From Methanoregula sp. (GTDB taxonomy: Archaea; Halobacteriota; Methanomicrobia; Methanomicrobiales; Methanospirillaceae): a DNA stretch of 13,075 nucleotides. The notes under the pieces were generated by a model. That model made no database searches. It was given only the letters and a program-made list of their open reading frames with translations, and was not told the origin of the DNA. Positions 6,333-13,075 of the stretch are shown piece by piece; the stretch's first letter is position 1; the number at the start of each line of letters is the position of its first letter. The translations under genes were made by a program, and so were the position numbers. The stretch covers positions 1 to 13,075 of the forward strand of contig JAQWDG010000031.1 in assembly GCA_028705545.1 (NCBI GenBank), read 5' to 3'.

Positions 6333-6363
6333 GGCCAACACCTAGTACATTTTCGGTGTGGCC
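6333..6363 (+). promoter_or_regulatory. Possible hairpin covering the ribosome-binding site of the kinase gene
   Basis: GGCCAACACC (6333-6342) and GGTGTGGCC (6355-6363) pair over nine bases with one bulged A, ending seven bases before ATG 6370. The only plausible ribosome-binding site, GGTG (6355-6358), is inside the right arm. TATA-like elements are near 6279-6287 and 6318-6325; only the first would put the whole hairpin in the transcript. Confidence 0.4.
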
Positions 6364-6369
6364 TTTCGT

Positions 6370-9276
6370 ATGTTTTCGGTTCTGTATGTCGATGACGACC
6401 CCGCGCTCCTCGATATCGGAAAGACGTTTCTCGAACTGTCGGGCAGGATCCGGATCTACACCGTAGGTTCTGTCAGCGAAGCACTCCAGGAGATCCAGCG
6501 TCAGGACTACGATGGCGTCATCACCGATTACGAGATGCCCCACATCAACGGCATCGCGTTTCTCCGCTACATCCGCGAACACTACCGGGACCTCCCGGTC
6601 ATCCTTTTTACCGGCCGGAGCCGGGAGGAGATTGCGATCGAGGCGCTCAACTCCGGGGCCGATTTCTACCTCCAGAAAGGCGGCGATCCGAAGTCCCAGT
6701 TCGCCGAGCTGGAGTACAACCTCCTGCACGCCATTGACCGCAGGAAAGCGCAGGAAGAGCTTAAGGAATCCCGGCAGCTGATGGCAAATATCATCGATTT
6801 CCTTCCCGACGCTACCTTTGCCATCAACCGGAATAATGTCGTGATCTCGTGGAACCGGATGATGGAGAAGATCACCGGGATAACGGCGGGAGAAATTATC
6901 GGCAGGGAAACCTACCGCGAGGCGCTGGCCCGGTTCAACGAGCAGCGCGTCCCCCTTATCGATATCGTTCTCAAGCCCGATCTGGATGTTTCGGGGATGC
7001 AATTGGTCCAGGACGGGAAAGCTCTCATCTCGGAGTTTTACAGCCCGACGGCCTATATTGGGAAGGGGGCATTCCTCTGGCTGATCGCCTCGCCTCTCTA
7101 CGATGCCGCAGGAAACACCATCGGGGCGATAGAGTCCATCCGGGATGTCTCGCAGAGGATGGTGGCCGAAAAGAACCTTAAACAGGCGCATGGGGAACTC
7201 AACGCCGCTTACGAGCAGCTTGCGGCGACCGAGGAGGAGCTGCGCCAGAACTACGAGGAACTCTCGAAAAGCCAGACCGAGATCCACAAAAGCGAGGAGC
7301 GGTACCGCAATATCGTGGAAGACCAGACGGAGTTCATCTGCCGGTTTTCCCCCGTCGGCCATCTCACCTTCGTGAACGGCGCGTACTGCCGGTACTTCGG
7401 CCTCGATCCCCGGGACTGTATCGGGAAACCGCATACGGTCAGGATCCCTGATGAAGACCGCAGGAATATGAAGCGGCACCTTGCCGAATTCTCCCCGGAT
7501 CACCCGGTTGCATCGATCGAGCACCGGATCGTGATGCCGGACGGGAAGGTGCGCTGGCAGCGCTGGAGCGACCGTGCGGTCTTTGACGAGAAAGGGAAAC
7601 TTGTCGAGTACCAGTCGGTTGGCCGCGATACTACGGACCAGCACGGGATGATCGACCAGCTCAAAAAGACCAACACGGAGCTCTCCGCAGCGTACGAGCA
7701 GCTGACGGCGACCGAGGAGGAGCTGCGCCAGAACTACGATGAGCTCTCAAAAAGCCAGCACGATCTCCATGCAAGCGAGGAGCGTTACCGGAACATCGTC
7801 GAGGACCAGACAGAGTTCATCTGCCGGTTTACTCCCGATGGCCGCCTCACCTTCGCGAACGGTGCGTACTGCCGGTACTTCGGCCTCGATCCCCGAAACT
7901 GTATCGGGAAGCCCCATACGGTCACGATCCCGGAAGAAGACCGCGGGAATATGAAGCGGCACCTTACTGAACTCTCCCCGGATCGCCCGGTTGCCGTGAT
8001 CGAGCACCGGATCGTGATGCCGGACGGGAAGGTACGCTGGCAATGGTGGAGCGACCGTGCGGTCTTTGACGAGAAAGGGAAACTTGTCGAGTACCAGTCG
8101 GTTGGCCGCGATACCACGGACCAGCACGGGATGATCGACCAGCTCAGGCGGACGAACACGGAGCTCTCTGCCGCTTACGAACAGCTTGCCGCGACCGAGG
8201 AGGAGCTGCGCCAGAACTACGAGGAACTGGCAAAGAGCCAGCGCGACCTCGTGGAGAGCGAGGAACGGTACCGGAACATCGTAGAAGACCAGACGGAGTT
8301 CATCTGCCGGTTCCGGCCCGACAGGACGCATATCTTTGTCAACGATGCGTACTGCCGGTATTTCGGGAAGAGCAGGGAGGAGATCGCCGGCCACCGGTTC
8401 GTGCCGGCGATCCCCAAAGACGACCAGGTACTCCTGTCGGCCCATTTTGCCGCGATCACCCCGGACAACCCGGTACACACGGTCGAGCACCGGATCCTGA
8501 TGCCAAACGGCGAGGTGCGGTGGCAGCAGTGGTCGGACCGTGCGGTCTTTGGCCGTGACGGGAAGGTGACGGAGTACCAGTCGGTGGGCCGGGACATCAC
8601 CGACCGCAAGTTCACGGAACAGGCGCTCTCCGAGGCGAACAGGAAACTCACCCTCCTCTCGGGTATTACCCGGCACGATATCCTCAACCAGCTCACGGCA
8701 CTCCAGGGGTATCTCGGGTTAATCCAGACAAAGGCGGCCGAGGCATCCATAAAAGGTCTCGCGGAACAGGCGCTTCGCACGGGAGCGGTCATCCACGACC
8801 AGATCTCGTTTACCCGGCAGTACGAGAGCATCGGCACCCAGAAGCCGCTGTGGCAGAACGTGTATGCGACCGCCGCGGGCGTGAGCCGTGACGGCGGGTT
8901 CCGGATGGTGACGGTGGACCCCGCCCTCAGAGAGGTCGAGATCTATGCCGATCCCCTCCTGAAACTGATCTTTTACAACCTGTTCGAAAACTCGTGGATG
9001 CACGGCGGCCGGGAAGTGAAGATCCGGGTGGACGCTACCGTGACAAACGGCGGTGCCGAGATTGTGGTCTCCGATGACGGGAAGGGGATATCCGCTGTGG
9101 AAAAGGAGAAGATCTTCAAAAAAGGGTACGGCAAGCATACCGGGCTCGGCCTCTACCTCGTAAAGGAGATCCTCTCGATCACCAATATCGCAATCCTGGA
9201 AAACGGCGAGCCCGGAAAGGGTGCCCGGTTTACGATCCAGGTGCCGGTCGGCATGGTCCGGAAAGTGTCCGGATAG
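6370..9276 (+). CDS. Response-regulator/four-PAS sensor histidine kinase
   Basis: A 968-residue cytoplasmic signalling protein without membrane segments. Residues 1-120 are a receiver domain: acidic pocket YVDDD (6-10), phospho-acceptor Asp53 in VITDYEMP, Thr81 and Lys103. PAS1 covers about 135-262. Then a unit of linker coiled coil (AYEQLAATEEELRQNYEEL) plus PAS/PAC occurs three times with a 161-residue period (about 274-434, 435-595, 596-756). The kinase end has ITRHDILNQL with His769, an N-box (IFYNLFENSWMHGG, 867-880), DDGKGI (902-907) and GLGLYLVKEI (925-934), all intact. A receiver at the front of a kinase suggests it takes phosphate from or passes it to a partner not in this window; the stimulus (redox, ligand) is unknown. 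ATG 6370 is chosen over in-frame GTG 6358, because the protein then starts at the receiver's first strand and GTG has no ribosome site. Flanked by terminators, so probably monocistronic. Confidence 0.93.
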   Translation: MFSVLYVDDDPALLDIGKTFLELSGRIRIYTVGSVSEALQEIQRQDYDGVITDYEMPHINGIAFLRYIREHYRDLPVILFTGRSREEIAIEALNSGADFYLQKGGDPKSQFAELEYNLLHAIDRRKAQEELKESRQLMANIIDFLPDATFAINRNNVVISWNRMMEKITGITAGEIIGRETYREALARFNEQRVPLIDIVLKPDLDVSGMQLVQDGKALISEFYSPTAYIGKGAFLWLIASPLYDAAGNTIGAIESIRDVSQRMVAEKNLKQAHGELNAAYEQLAATEEELRQNYEELSKSQTEIHKSEERYRNIVEDQTEFICRFSPVGHLTFVNGAYCRYFGLDPRDCIGKPHTVRIPDEDRRNMKRHLAEFSPDHPVASIEHRIVMPDGKVRWQRWSDRAVFDEKGKLVEYQSVGRDTTDQHGMIDQLKKTNTELSAAYEQLTATEEELRQNYDELSKSQHDLHASEERYRNIVEDQTEFICRFTPDGRLTFANGAYCRYFGLDPRNCIGKPHTVTIPEEDRGNMKRHLTELSPDRPVAVIEHRIVMPDGKVRWQWWSDRAVFDEKGKLVEYQSVGRDTTDQHGMIDQLRRTNTELSAAYEQLAATEEELRQNYEELAKSQRDLVESEERYRNIVEDQTEFICRFRPDRTHIFVNDAYCRYFGKSREEIAGHRFVPAIPKDDQVLLSAHFAAITPDNPVHTVEHRILMPNGEVRWQQWSDRAVFGRDGKVTEYQSVGRDITDRKFTEQALSEANRKLTLLSGITRHDILNQLTALQGYLGLIQTKAAEASIKGLAEQALRTGAVIHDQISFTRQYESIGTQKPLWQNVYATAAGVSRDGGFRMVTVDPALREVEIYADPLLKLIFYNLFENSWMHGGREVKIRVDATVTNGGAEIVVSDDGKGISAVEKEKIFKKGYGKHTGLGLYLVKEILSITNIAILENGEPGKGARFTIQVPVGMVRKVSG
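7189..8637 (+). repeat. 483-bp coding unit repeated three times in tandem
   Basis: Each unit encodes a coiled-coil linker plus one PAS/PAC domain (7189-7671, 7672-8154, 8155-8637). The phase is exact: the RYRNIVEDQ motif recurs at residues 311, 472 and 633. Copies 1 and 2 share an identical 68-nt run (7564-7631 and 8047-8114) and differ little elsewhere. Copy 3 keeps the linker and PAS edges but its core has diverged, so copies 1 and 2 look like the most recent duplication or have been converted. Confidence 0.85.
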
Positions 9277-9310
9277 GGCTTACGGGCCCGGCCGATCTTT
9301 TCGGCAGCGG

Positions 9311-9354
9311 TTTTTTGGCAACCCTGTTTTTTTGCGTTGCCGTTCTGTTTTTTT
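9311..9354 (+). terminator. Triple oligo-T terminator after the kinase
   Basis: Three T tracts follow the kinase stop: T6 at 9311-9316, T7 at 9327-9333 and T7 at 9348-9354. Archaeal RNA polymerase ends at such tracts, and multiples occur where genes face each other, as here with hppA coming from the right. Confidence 0.6.
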
Positions 9355-9397
9355 AGGGGACTTTAAAGGAGAGCTGCCGCTCCCGTGCAGGAACGAC

Positions 9398-9403
9398 AAA
9401 AAA
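9398..9403 (-). terminator. Oligo-T tract after hppA
   Basis: Read leftward, T6 lies 11 bases after the hppA stop (9414). It is a short tract with no clear stem and is the best local candidate for the end of the hppA transcript; convergent transcripts probably end within 9277-9413. Confidence 0.4.
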
Positions 9404-9413
9404 GGGATGGTAT

Positions 9414-11474
9414 TTAGATAAAGAGCGGAGCAAGCACGAGCGTTAAGGTTGCAAGGAGCTTGATGAGCACGTGGAGCGACGGGCCGGCCGTGTCCTTGAA
9501 CGGATCGCCGAGCGTGTCGCCGATGACGGCTGCCTTGTGGGCCTCGCTGCCCTTGCCGCCGTGGGCACCGCTTTCAATGAATTTCTTCGCATTGTCCCAT
9601 GCCCCGCCGCTGTTGTTGAGGATCAGGGCAAAGAGGATGCCGGTGATGGTTGCTACCATGAGGAAGCCGGCGAGGGCCTCGTGTCTCATAGTGACACCGA
9701 TGATGATCGGGAACCCGATCACGAGGAGGCCGGGGAGGATCATGTTCTTGAGCGCACCCTGGGTCGTGATATCGATGACAGCCGCATAGTCAGGCTTCTT
9801 GGTGCCTGCCATGATGGCGGAGTCCTTGAACTGGATGCGGACTGCTTCGATGACCGACTGTGCGGTCTTGGAGACGGCGCGGATGGCTAAACTTGCAAAG
9901 AGGAAGACGAGCATTGCACCGAGGAGCGCACCGACAAAGACCGGGACGCTTGCAAGGTTTACGACATCGAATGCCTTTGCAGTCAGCTTGGCGATATCGG
10001 CCATGTAGGCATTAAAGAGCAGGAATACCGCGAGCGATGCGCTGCCGATTGCATACCCCTTGGTGAGCGCCTTGGTGGTGTTGCCGGCTGCATCGAGAGA
10101 GTCCATGCGCTTCCTGACTTCTTCAGGTGCGCCGCTCATCTCGACAATACCGCCGGCATTGTCGGCAATGGGCCCGAAGGTATCCATGGCAAGGACGTAC
10201 GCACAGACCATCAGCATACCGACGGTTGCAACGGCAGTGCCGTAGAGGCCGCCGTTCGTGACACCCGTCATGCTGCCGAACCAGTAGGAGAGCAGGAGGG
10301 AGATGCCGATGAGGATCGCGGGGATCGCCGTGGTCTCAAGACCGACCGAGAAACCGGTGATGATGTTTGTCGCGGCCCCGGTCTCGGATGCGTCAGCGAT
10401 CTCTTTTACCGGCCGGTAGTGGTGGTCGGTGTAGTAGAGGGTGACCCGAAGGAAACAGACCGAGAGGACGATACCCACGAGGCCGGCGTAGAAGAAGTAC
10501 ATCCAGCCGGCGGTCGATCCAAGGAGCCACTGGACCCCGAAGAAGAGGAACACTGCTGAGATGATCGCCGTGATATAGTATCCGCGGTTCATGGCGTCCA
10601 TGGGGTCGGCGCCGTCCTTACCCTTGACGGTTAAAATACCGATCATGCTTGCAAAGAGACCGAGGGCACACATGACAATCGGGAAGAGGACACCGTTCAC
10701 ACCAAAGACCGGGAAGAGCGCAACACCGAGGATCATCGCACCGATGTTCTCGGCTGCGGTGGACTCAAACAGGTCGGCACCACGACCGGCACAGTCCCCG
10801 ACATTGTCGCCAACGAGGTCGGCGATGGTGGCCGGGTTCCGGACATCGTCTTCGGGGATACCGGCTTCGACCTTACCGACAAGGTCTGCACCGACATCGG
10901 CGGCTTTCGTATAGATACCGCCGCCGAGCTGGGCAAAGAGGGCGACAAAGGATGCACCAAAGCCAAAGCCGAGGATGACAAACGGCGTTGTCTGCGGGTT
11001 TGCACCGAGTATGATATAGGTCAGGGAAACCCCGAGGAGCGACATCGAGGTGATGATCAGGCCCGAGATTGCCCCGCCGCGGAACGAGAAGTCAAGCGCT
11101 TTCCCATCGCTGTGCTGGGCTGCCGCTGCGGTGCGGATATTGGTCCTGACCGCAATGGACATGGCGACCACACCGGCGATCGCACTGCACGCGGCACCGA
11201 TGATGTAGGAAAATGCCGTGTCAACGGCAAGCGCCTGCTGCCCGGTAATATAATAGACAACAAATATCAACACGGCAAGTATGATCGCGATGATGGCGAT
11301 TGTCGAGTACTGACGCTTGATGAATGCTTCCGCACCCACCTTGATCGCATCGGAGACCTCGCGCATCTTCTGCGTCCCCTCGTCCTGGGAGAGGAGGTTA
11401 CGCGCCAAAAGTGCAGCAAGGGCCAGTGCGATAATGCATATCACAATGACAAGCAGTAATGCTGTTTCGATCAT
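9414..11474 (-). CDS. hppA: Membrane-bound K+-independent H+-pumping pyrophosphatase
   Basis: A 686-residue integral membrane enzyme with about 16 helices that couples pyrophosphate hydrolysis to ion export. The PPi-binding loops are complete: GGGIYTKAADVGADLVGKVE (184-203), DLVGDNVGDCAGRGADLFES (219-238), DTFGPIADNAGGI (431-443), GGAWDNAKKFIE (623-634) and GDTLGDPFKDTAGPS (652-666). Length is normal for the family. The signature at 464-473 reads GNTTKALTKG, with Lys468 and Thr471 where K+-dependent enzymes carry Ala and usually Gly/Ser; established work ties this Lys to K+ independence and H+ pumping, so Na+ transport is unlikely. ATG 11474 is set by GGGAGG (11482-11487), seven bases upstream. 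It appears to be the last gene of its unit, facing the kinase. It can recover energy from PPi made in biosynthesis and add to the proton gradient used by the complex starting at 11976. Confidence 0.96.
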   Translation of the reverse strand: MIETALLLVIVICIIALALAALLARNLLSQDEGTQKMREVSDAIKVGAEAFIKRQYSTIAIIAIILAVLIFVVYYITGQQALAVDTAFSYIIGAACSAIAGVVAMSIAVRTNIRTAAAAQHSDGKALDFSFRGGAISGLIITSMSLLGVSLTYIILGANPQTTPFVILGFGFGASFVALFAQLGGGIYTKAADVGADLVGKVEAGIPEDDVRNPATIADLVGDNVGDCAGRGADLFESTAAENIGAMILGVALFPVFGVNGVLFPIVMCALGLFASMIGILTVKGKDGADPMDAMNRGYYITAIISAVFLFFGVQWLLGSTAGWMYFFYAGLVGIVLSVCFLRVTLYYTDHHYRPVKEIADASETGAATNIITGFSVGLETTAIPAILIGISLLLSYWFGSMTGVTNGGLYGTAVATVGMLMVCAYVLAMDTFGPIADNAGGIVEMSGAPEEVRKRMDSLDAAGNTTKALTKGYAIGSASLAVFLLFNAYMADIAKLTAKAFDVVNLASVPVFVGALLGAMLVFLFASLAIRAVSKTAQSVIEAVRIQFKDSAIMAGTKKPDYAAVIDITTQGALKNMILPGLLVIGFPIIIGVTMRHEALAGFLMVATITGILFALILNNSGGAWDNAKKFIESGAHGGKGSEAHKAAVIGDTLGDPFKDTAGPSLHVLIKLLATLTLVLAPLFI

Positions 11475-11692
11475 TCCATTTCCTCCCGGATGGTACCATG
11501 GGTCATCCGCGTACAGGAACAGCCCTCACGGATCATGACGTTAAACGCACATGACAGAACAGCCGGCTGTACCGTGAATCCATACCCCATCAGGTCTGAA
11601 CAACTAACGGGCAAGCCTTCCTGCCCGGATATATCCACCCCAAAGGACGGCAGCATGACACGGGACAACCGGGCCCTCACGCCGGCAGCCAA
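11471..11692 (-). CDS. Possible short leader frame overlapping the hppA start
   Basis: A 73-residue frame opening with TTG at 11692, behind GAGGA, ends in ATGA, where the hppA ATG overlaps its TGA. That geometry is typical of coupled genes, but the product has no domain or membrane segment, contains scattered cysteines, and its third-base composition is less GC-biased than its neighbours. I treat it as probably non-coding leader sequence and list it because of the overlap. Confidence 0.15.
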   Translation of the reverse strand: MAAGVRARLSRVMLPSFGVDISGQEGLPVSCSDLMGYGFTVQPAVLSCAFNVMIREGCSCTRMTHGTIREEME

Positions 11693-11724
11693 TCCTCAGG
11701 ACAGTATTAGTGCAATTTTGTTAC

Positions 11725-11738
11725 ATTAATCTTTTATC
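11725..11738 (-). promoter_or_regulatory. Candidate hppA promoter
   Basis: Read leftward, GATAAAAGATTAAT is the strongest TATA-like element upstream of hppA and would start transcription near 11700. That gives an unusually long leader of about 225 bases. I see no better TATA element nearer to 11474; a weak GTTTAACG lies near 11548-11555. Confidence 0.35.
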
Positions 11739-11920
11739 ATCCCTATCCGGGGGAATCCGGGAAAAATCCGTTGAGTTTTCGGGCAGGTAATCCGGTTCTT
11801 TCCCGTCCCGGGGGTATTTTCCTGCATCCGTGAGAAATTCGTGCCCGTTTTACGAAAAACTGCCCGGAACTCCGGAAAAATGCCGGAAAACCTGTTCCGC
11901 GGGCAGGTTTTGCGGCACGA
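11739..11920. other. Spacer with recurring CCGG/GGAAAA motifs
   Basis: In the middle of the hppA/Ech-type divergent spacer no gene is convincing on either strand. The stretch repeats short elements: AATCCGGG twice (near 11744-11762), TCCGGGAAAAA near 11755, CTCCGGAAAAATGCCGGAAAAC at about 11871-11892, and GGGCAGGT at 11781 and 11901. These could be binding sites for a shared regulator, or simple composition bias. Confidence 0.3.
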
Positions 11921-11930
11921 TTCAATATGA

Positions 11931-11967
11931 TTAATAATGAAAAATACGCATAGTTCATTTAGGGTGG
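11931..11967 (+). promoter_or_regulatory. Promoter and ribosome-binding site for the Ech-type gene
   Basis: TTAATAAT at 11931-11938, inside a long AT-rich stretch, fits a TATA box with a start near 11960. GGGTGG at 11962-11967 lies eight bases before GTG 11976 and favours it over the in-frame GTG at 11964, which the site itself overlaps. Confidence 0.5.
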
Positions 11968-11975
11968 ATGTTAGC

Positions 11976-13075
11976 GTGCAGTATCTCCTCTTTCTCATCC
12001 TGTTCCCGCTGCTCGTGGCGCTTTTTATGCCAGTGGTACGCCGCGATACCGAGCGGGGCTGGATTGTAAAACTCTCCGCACTTGCGATCGGCATCGTGAC
12101 CGTCCTTGCGCTGGTGACCCTGTATGACAAAGGCACCGTCTACTTAGGCGGGTTCGATGTGGCGCCCGTAAACCTCCTGCTCTTCGGGCTCGAGATGGCC
12201 ATGGCGGCGCTGCTGCTCTGGTACGCGGTGAAATACCGCCATTACCTTGCGCTGGCGCTCGTGGCCGTGCAGACGGCGCTTATTATCTGGTTCGAGGCAA
12301 CGTGCTCTTCCGCGGCCGATGTTGCATACCCGCTCTTCTCCGATTCGTTCTCGCTTATCATGGCCCTGATTATCGGTATCATCGGGAGCCTGATCTGCGT
12401 GTACTCGCTCGGGTACATGCGGCACTTCTACGAGCACCATCCGGAGATCCCCGACCGGACCGGCACGTTCTTTTTAATTATCTTCGTGTTCATCTCCGCG
12501 ATGTTCGGCCTTGTGTTCTCCAACAGCCTTGTCTGGGTGTACTTCTTCTGGGAAGTGACAACGCTCTGTTCGTTCCTGTTGATCGGCTATACCAAGACCG
12601 ACGAAGCCATCAGGAACTCGTTTACCGCCCTCTGGATGAACGTGCTCGGCGGGGTTGCATTTATTATTGCACTGATCTGGCTTGCGGCCGTGCCCGGCGG
12701 AATGCTTTCCCTCGACCAGGTCCTTGCCGGCGGAAAGGCGCTCATCCTCATCCCGGCAGCGCTCATCGGGTTTGCGGGCCTCACCAAAGCCGCCCAGATG
12801 CCGTTCTCCTCGTGGCTCGTGGGCGCAATGGTAGCCCCGACCCCGGTCTCCGCCCTCCTCCATTCGAGCACGATGGTAAAAGCCGGTGTCTATATCCTTG
12901 TCCGCCTCGCCCCGGTGTACGCGTTTACCGCGACCGGCCTTGCCCTCTCGATGGTCGGCGCCATCACGTTCCTTGTCGCATCGGGTATTGCGATCTCCCA
13001 GACGAACGCAAAACGGGTGCTCGCCTACTCCACGATTGCAAACCTCGGCCTTGTCGTTGCCTGTGCGGGTATCGG
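11976..13075 (+). CDS. Proton/ion-translocating subunit of Ech- or complex I-type membrane complex, 3' end outside window
   Basis: The first 366 codons of a polytopic membrane protein of the NuoL/MrpA/EchA antiporter-like family, open to the window edge. Key residues of the ion channel are present: Glu193 in FFWEVTTLCSFLLIGY, Lys271 in GLTKAAQMPFSSWL (269-281), the APTPVSALLHSSTMVKAGVYIL segment (287-308) with His296 and Lys302, and AKRVLAYSTIANLG (345-358). Within the family the start, a short run of helices before the conserved core and no quinone-reductase partner seen, suits EchA/MbhH-like subunits of energy-converting hydrogenases in methanogens. A subunit of F420H2 dehydrogenase or an Mrp antiporter cannot be excluded until the next genes are seen. 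As first gene behind its own promoter it probably opens the operon. It is divergent from hppA. GTG 11976 is the start. Confidence 0.85.
   Translation, partial: MQYLLFLILFPLLVALFMPVVRRDTERGWIVKLSALAIGIVTVLALVTLYDKGTVYLGGFDVAPVNLLLFGLEMAMAALLLWYAVKYRHYLALALVAVQTALIIWFEATCSSAADVAYPLFSDSFSLIMALIIGIIGSLICVYSLGYMRHFYEHHPEIPDRTGTFFLIIFVFISAMFGLVFSNSLVWVYFFWEVTTLCSFLLIGYTKTDEAIRNSFTALWMNVLGGVAFIIALIWLAAVPGGMLSLDQVLAGGKALILIPAALIGFAGLTKAAQMPFSSWLVGAMVAPTPVSALLHSSTMVKAGVYILVRLAPVYAFTATGLALSMVGAITFLVASGIAISQTNAKRVLAYSTIANLGLVVACAGI

Noticed and set aside
6286..7644. 452-codon open frame on the minus strand across the kinase gene
   Set aside because: It mirrors a GC-rich coding strand, repeats wherever the PAS unit repeats, and has no recognisable domain; the plus-strand kinase explains the region.
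11726..12136. 136-codon minus-strand frame across the Ech-type gene start
   Set aside because: It overlaps the strongly conserved membrane gene and its promoter, and the product is Ser/Arg/Thr-rich without a domain.
1..13075. CRISPR array, tRNA or rRNA genes, insertion sequences
   Set aside because: I found no regularly spaced short repeats, tRNA arms, rRNA-like segments or transposase motifs on either strand; this was by eye only.

Overview
The window looks like chromosomal DNA from a methanogenic archaeon, most likely of the order Methanomicrobiales (Methanoregula-like). This rests on recognition, not a search. The signs are moderately high GC with AT-rich TATA-type promoters, oligo-T tracts after genes, GTG and TTG starts, a B12-dependent ribonucleotide reductase, a response-regulator/multi-PAS histidine kinase of the kind common in these methanogens, a K+-independent H+-pyrophosphatase, and the start of an Ech/complex I-type ion-pumping membrane subunit.

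Layout: (a) 1-1021, leftward, is an operon of an ArsR-type winged-helix regulator followed by two small related membrane proteins, each with two helices and a cytoplasmic coiled coil; the last runs off the window. (b) 1022-1298 has no gene but holds an operator-like palindrome, a G-run/C-run inverted repeat and a near-perfect 35-nt dyad. (c) 1299-3386, leftward, is a likely three-gene operon: a secreted cysteine-rich, sequon-rich protein, a small polytopic membrane protein, and a regulator with a CARF-like N-terminal domain and a winged helix, with no CRISPR array or cas gene in the window. (d) 3536-3715, divergent, is a small YHS-type metal-binding protein. (e) 4027-6246 is class II ribonucleotide reductase (nrdJ) with a terminator hairpin right after its stop. 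(f) 6370-9276 is a REC-PAS(4)-histidine kinase containing a 483-bp unit repeated three times; its ribosome-binding site lies in a possible hairpin. (g) 9414-11474, leftward, is hppA. (h) 11475-11975 is a promoter-rich 500-bp divergent spacer. (i) 11976-end is the first gene of a probable Ech/Mbh-type hydrogenase or complex I-like operon, cut by the window edge.

The clearest functional theme is membrane energetics at the right end: a PPi-driven proton pump and a redox-driven ion pump start from one divergent spacer. The left half is regulator-plus-envelope genes of unknown role. The most unusual item is the CARF-like regulator grouped with secreted and membrane proteins and no CRISPR genes in view.
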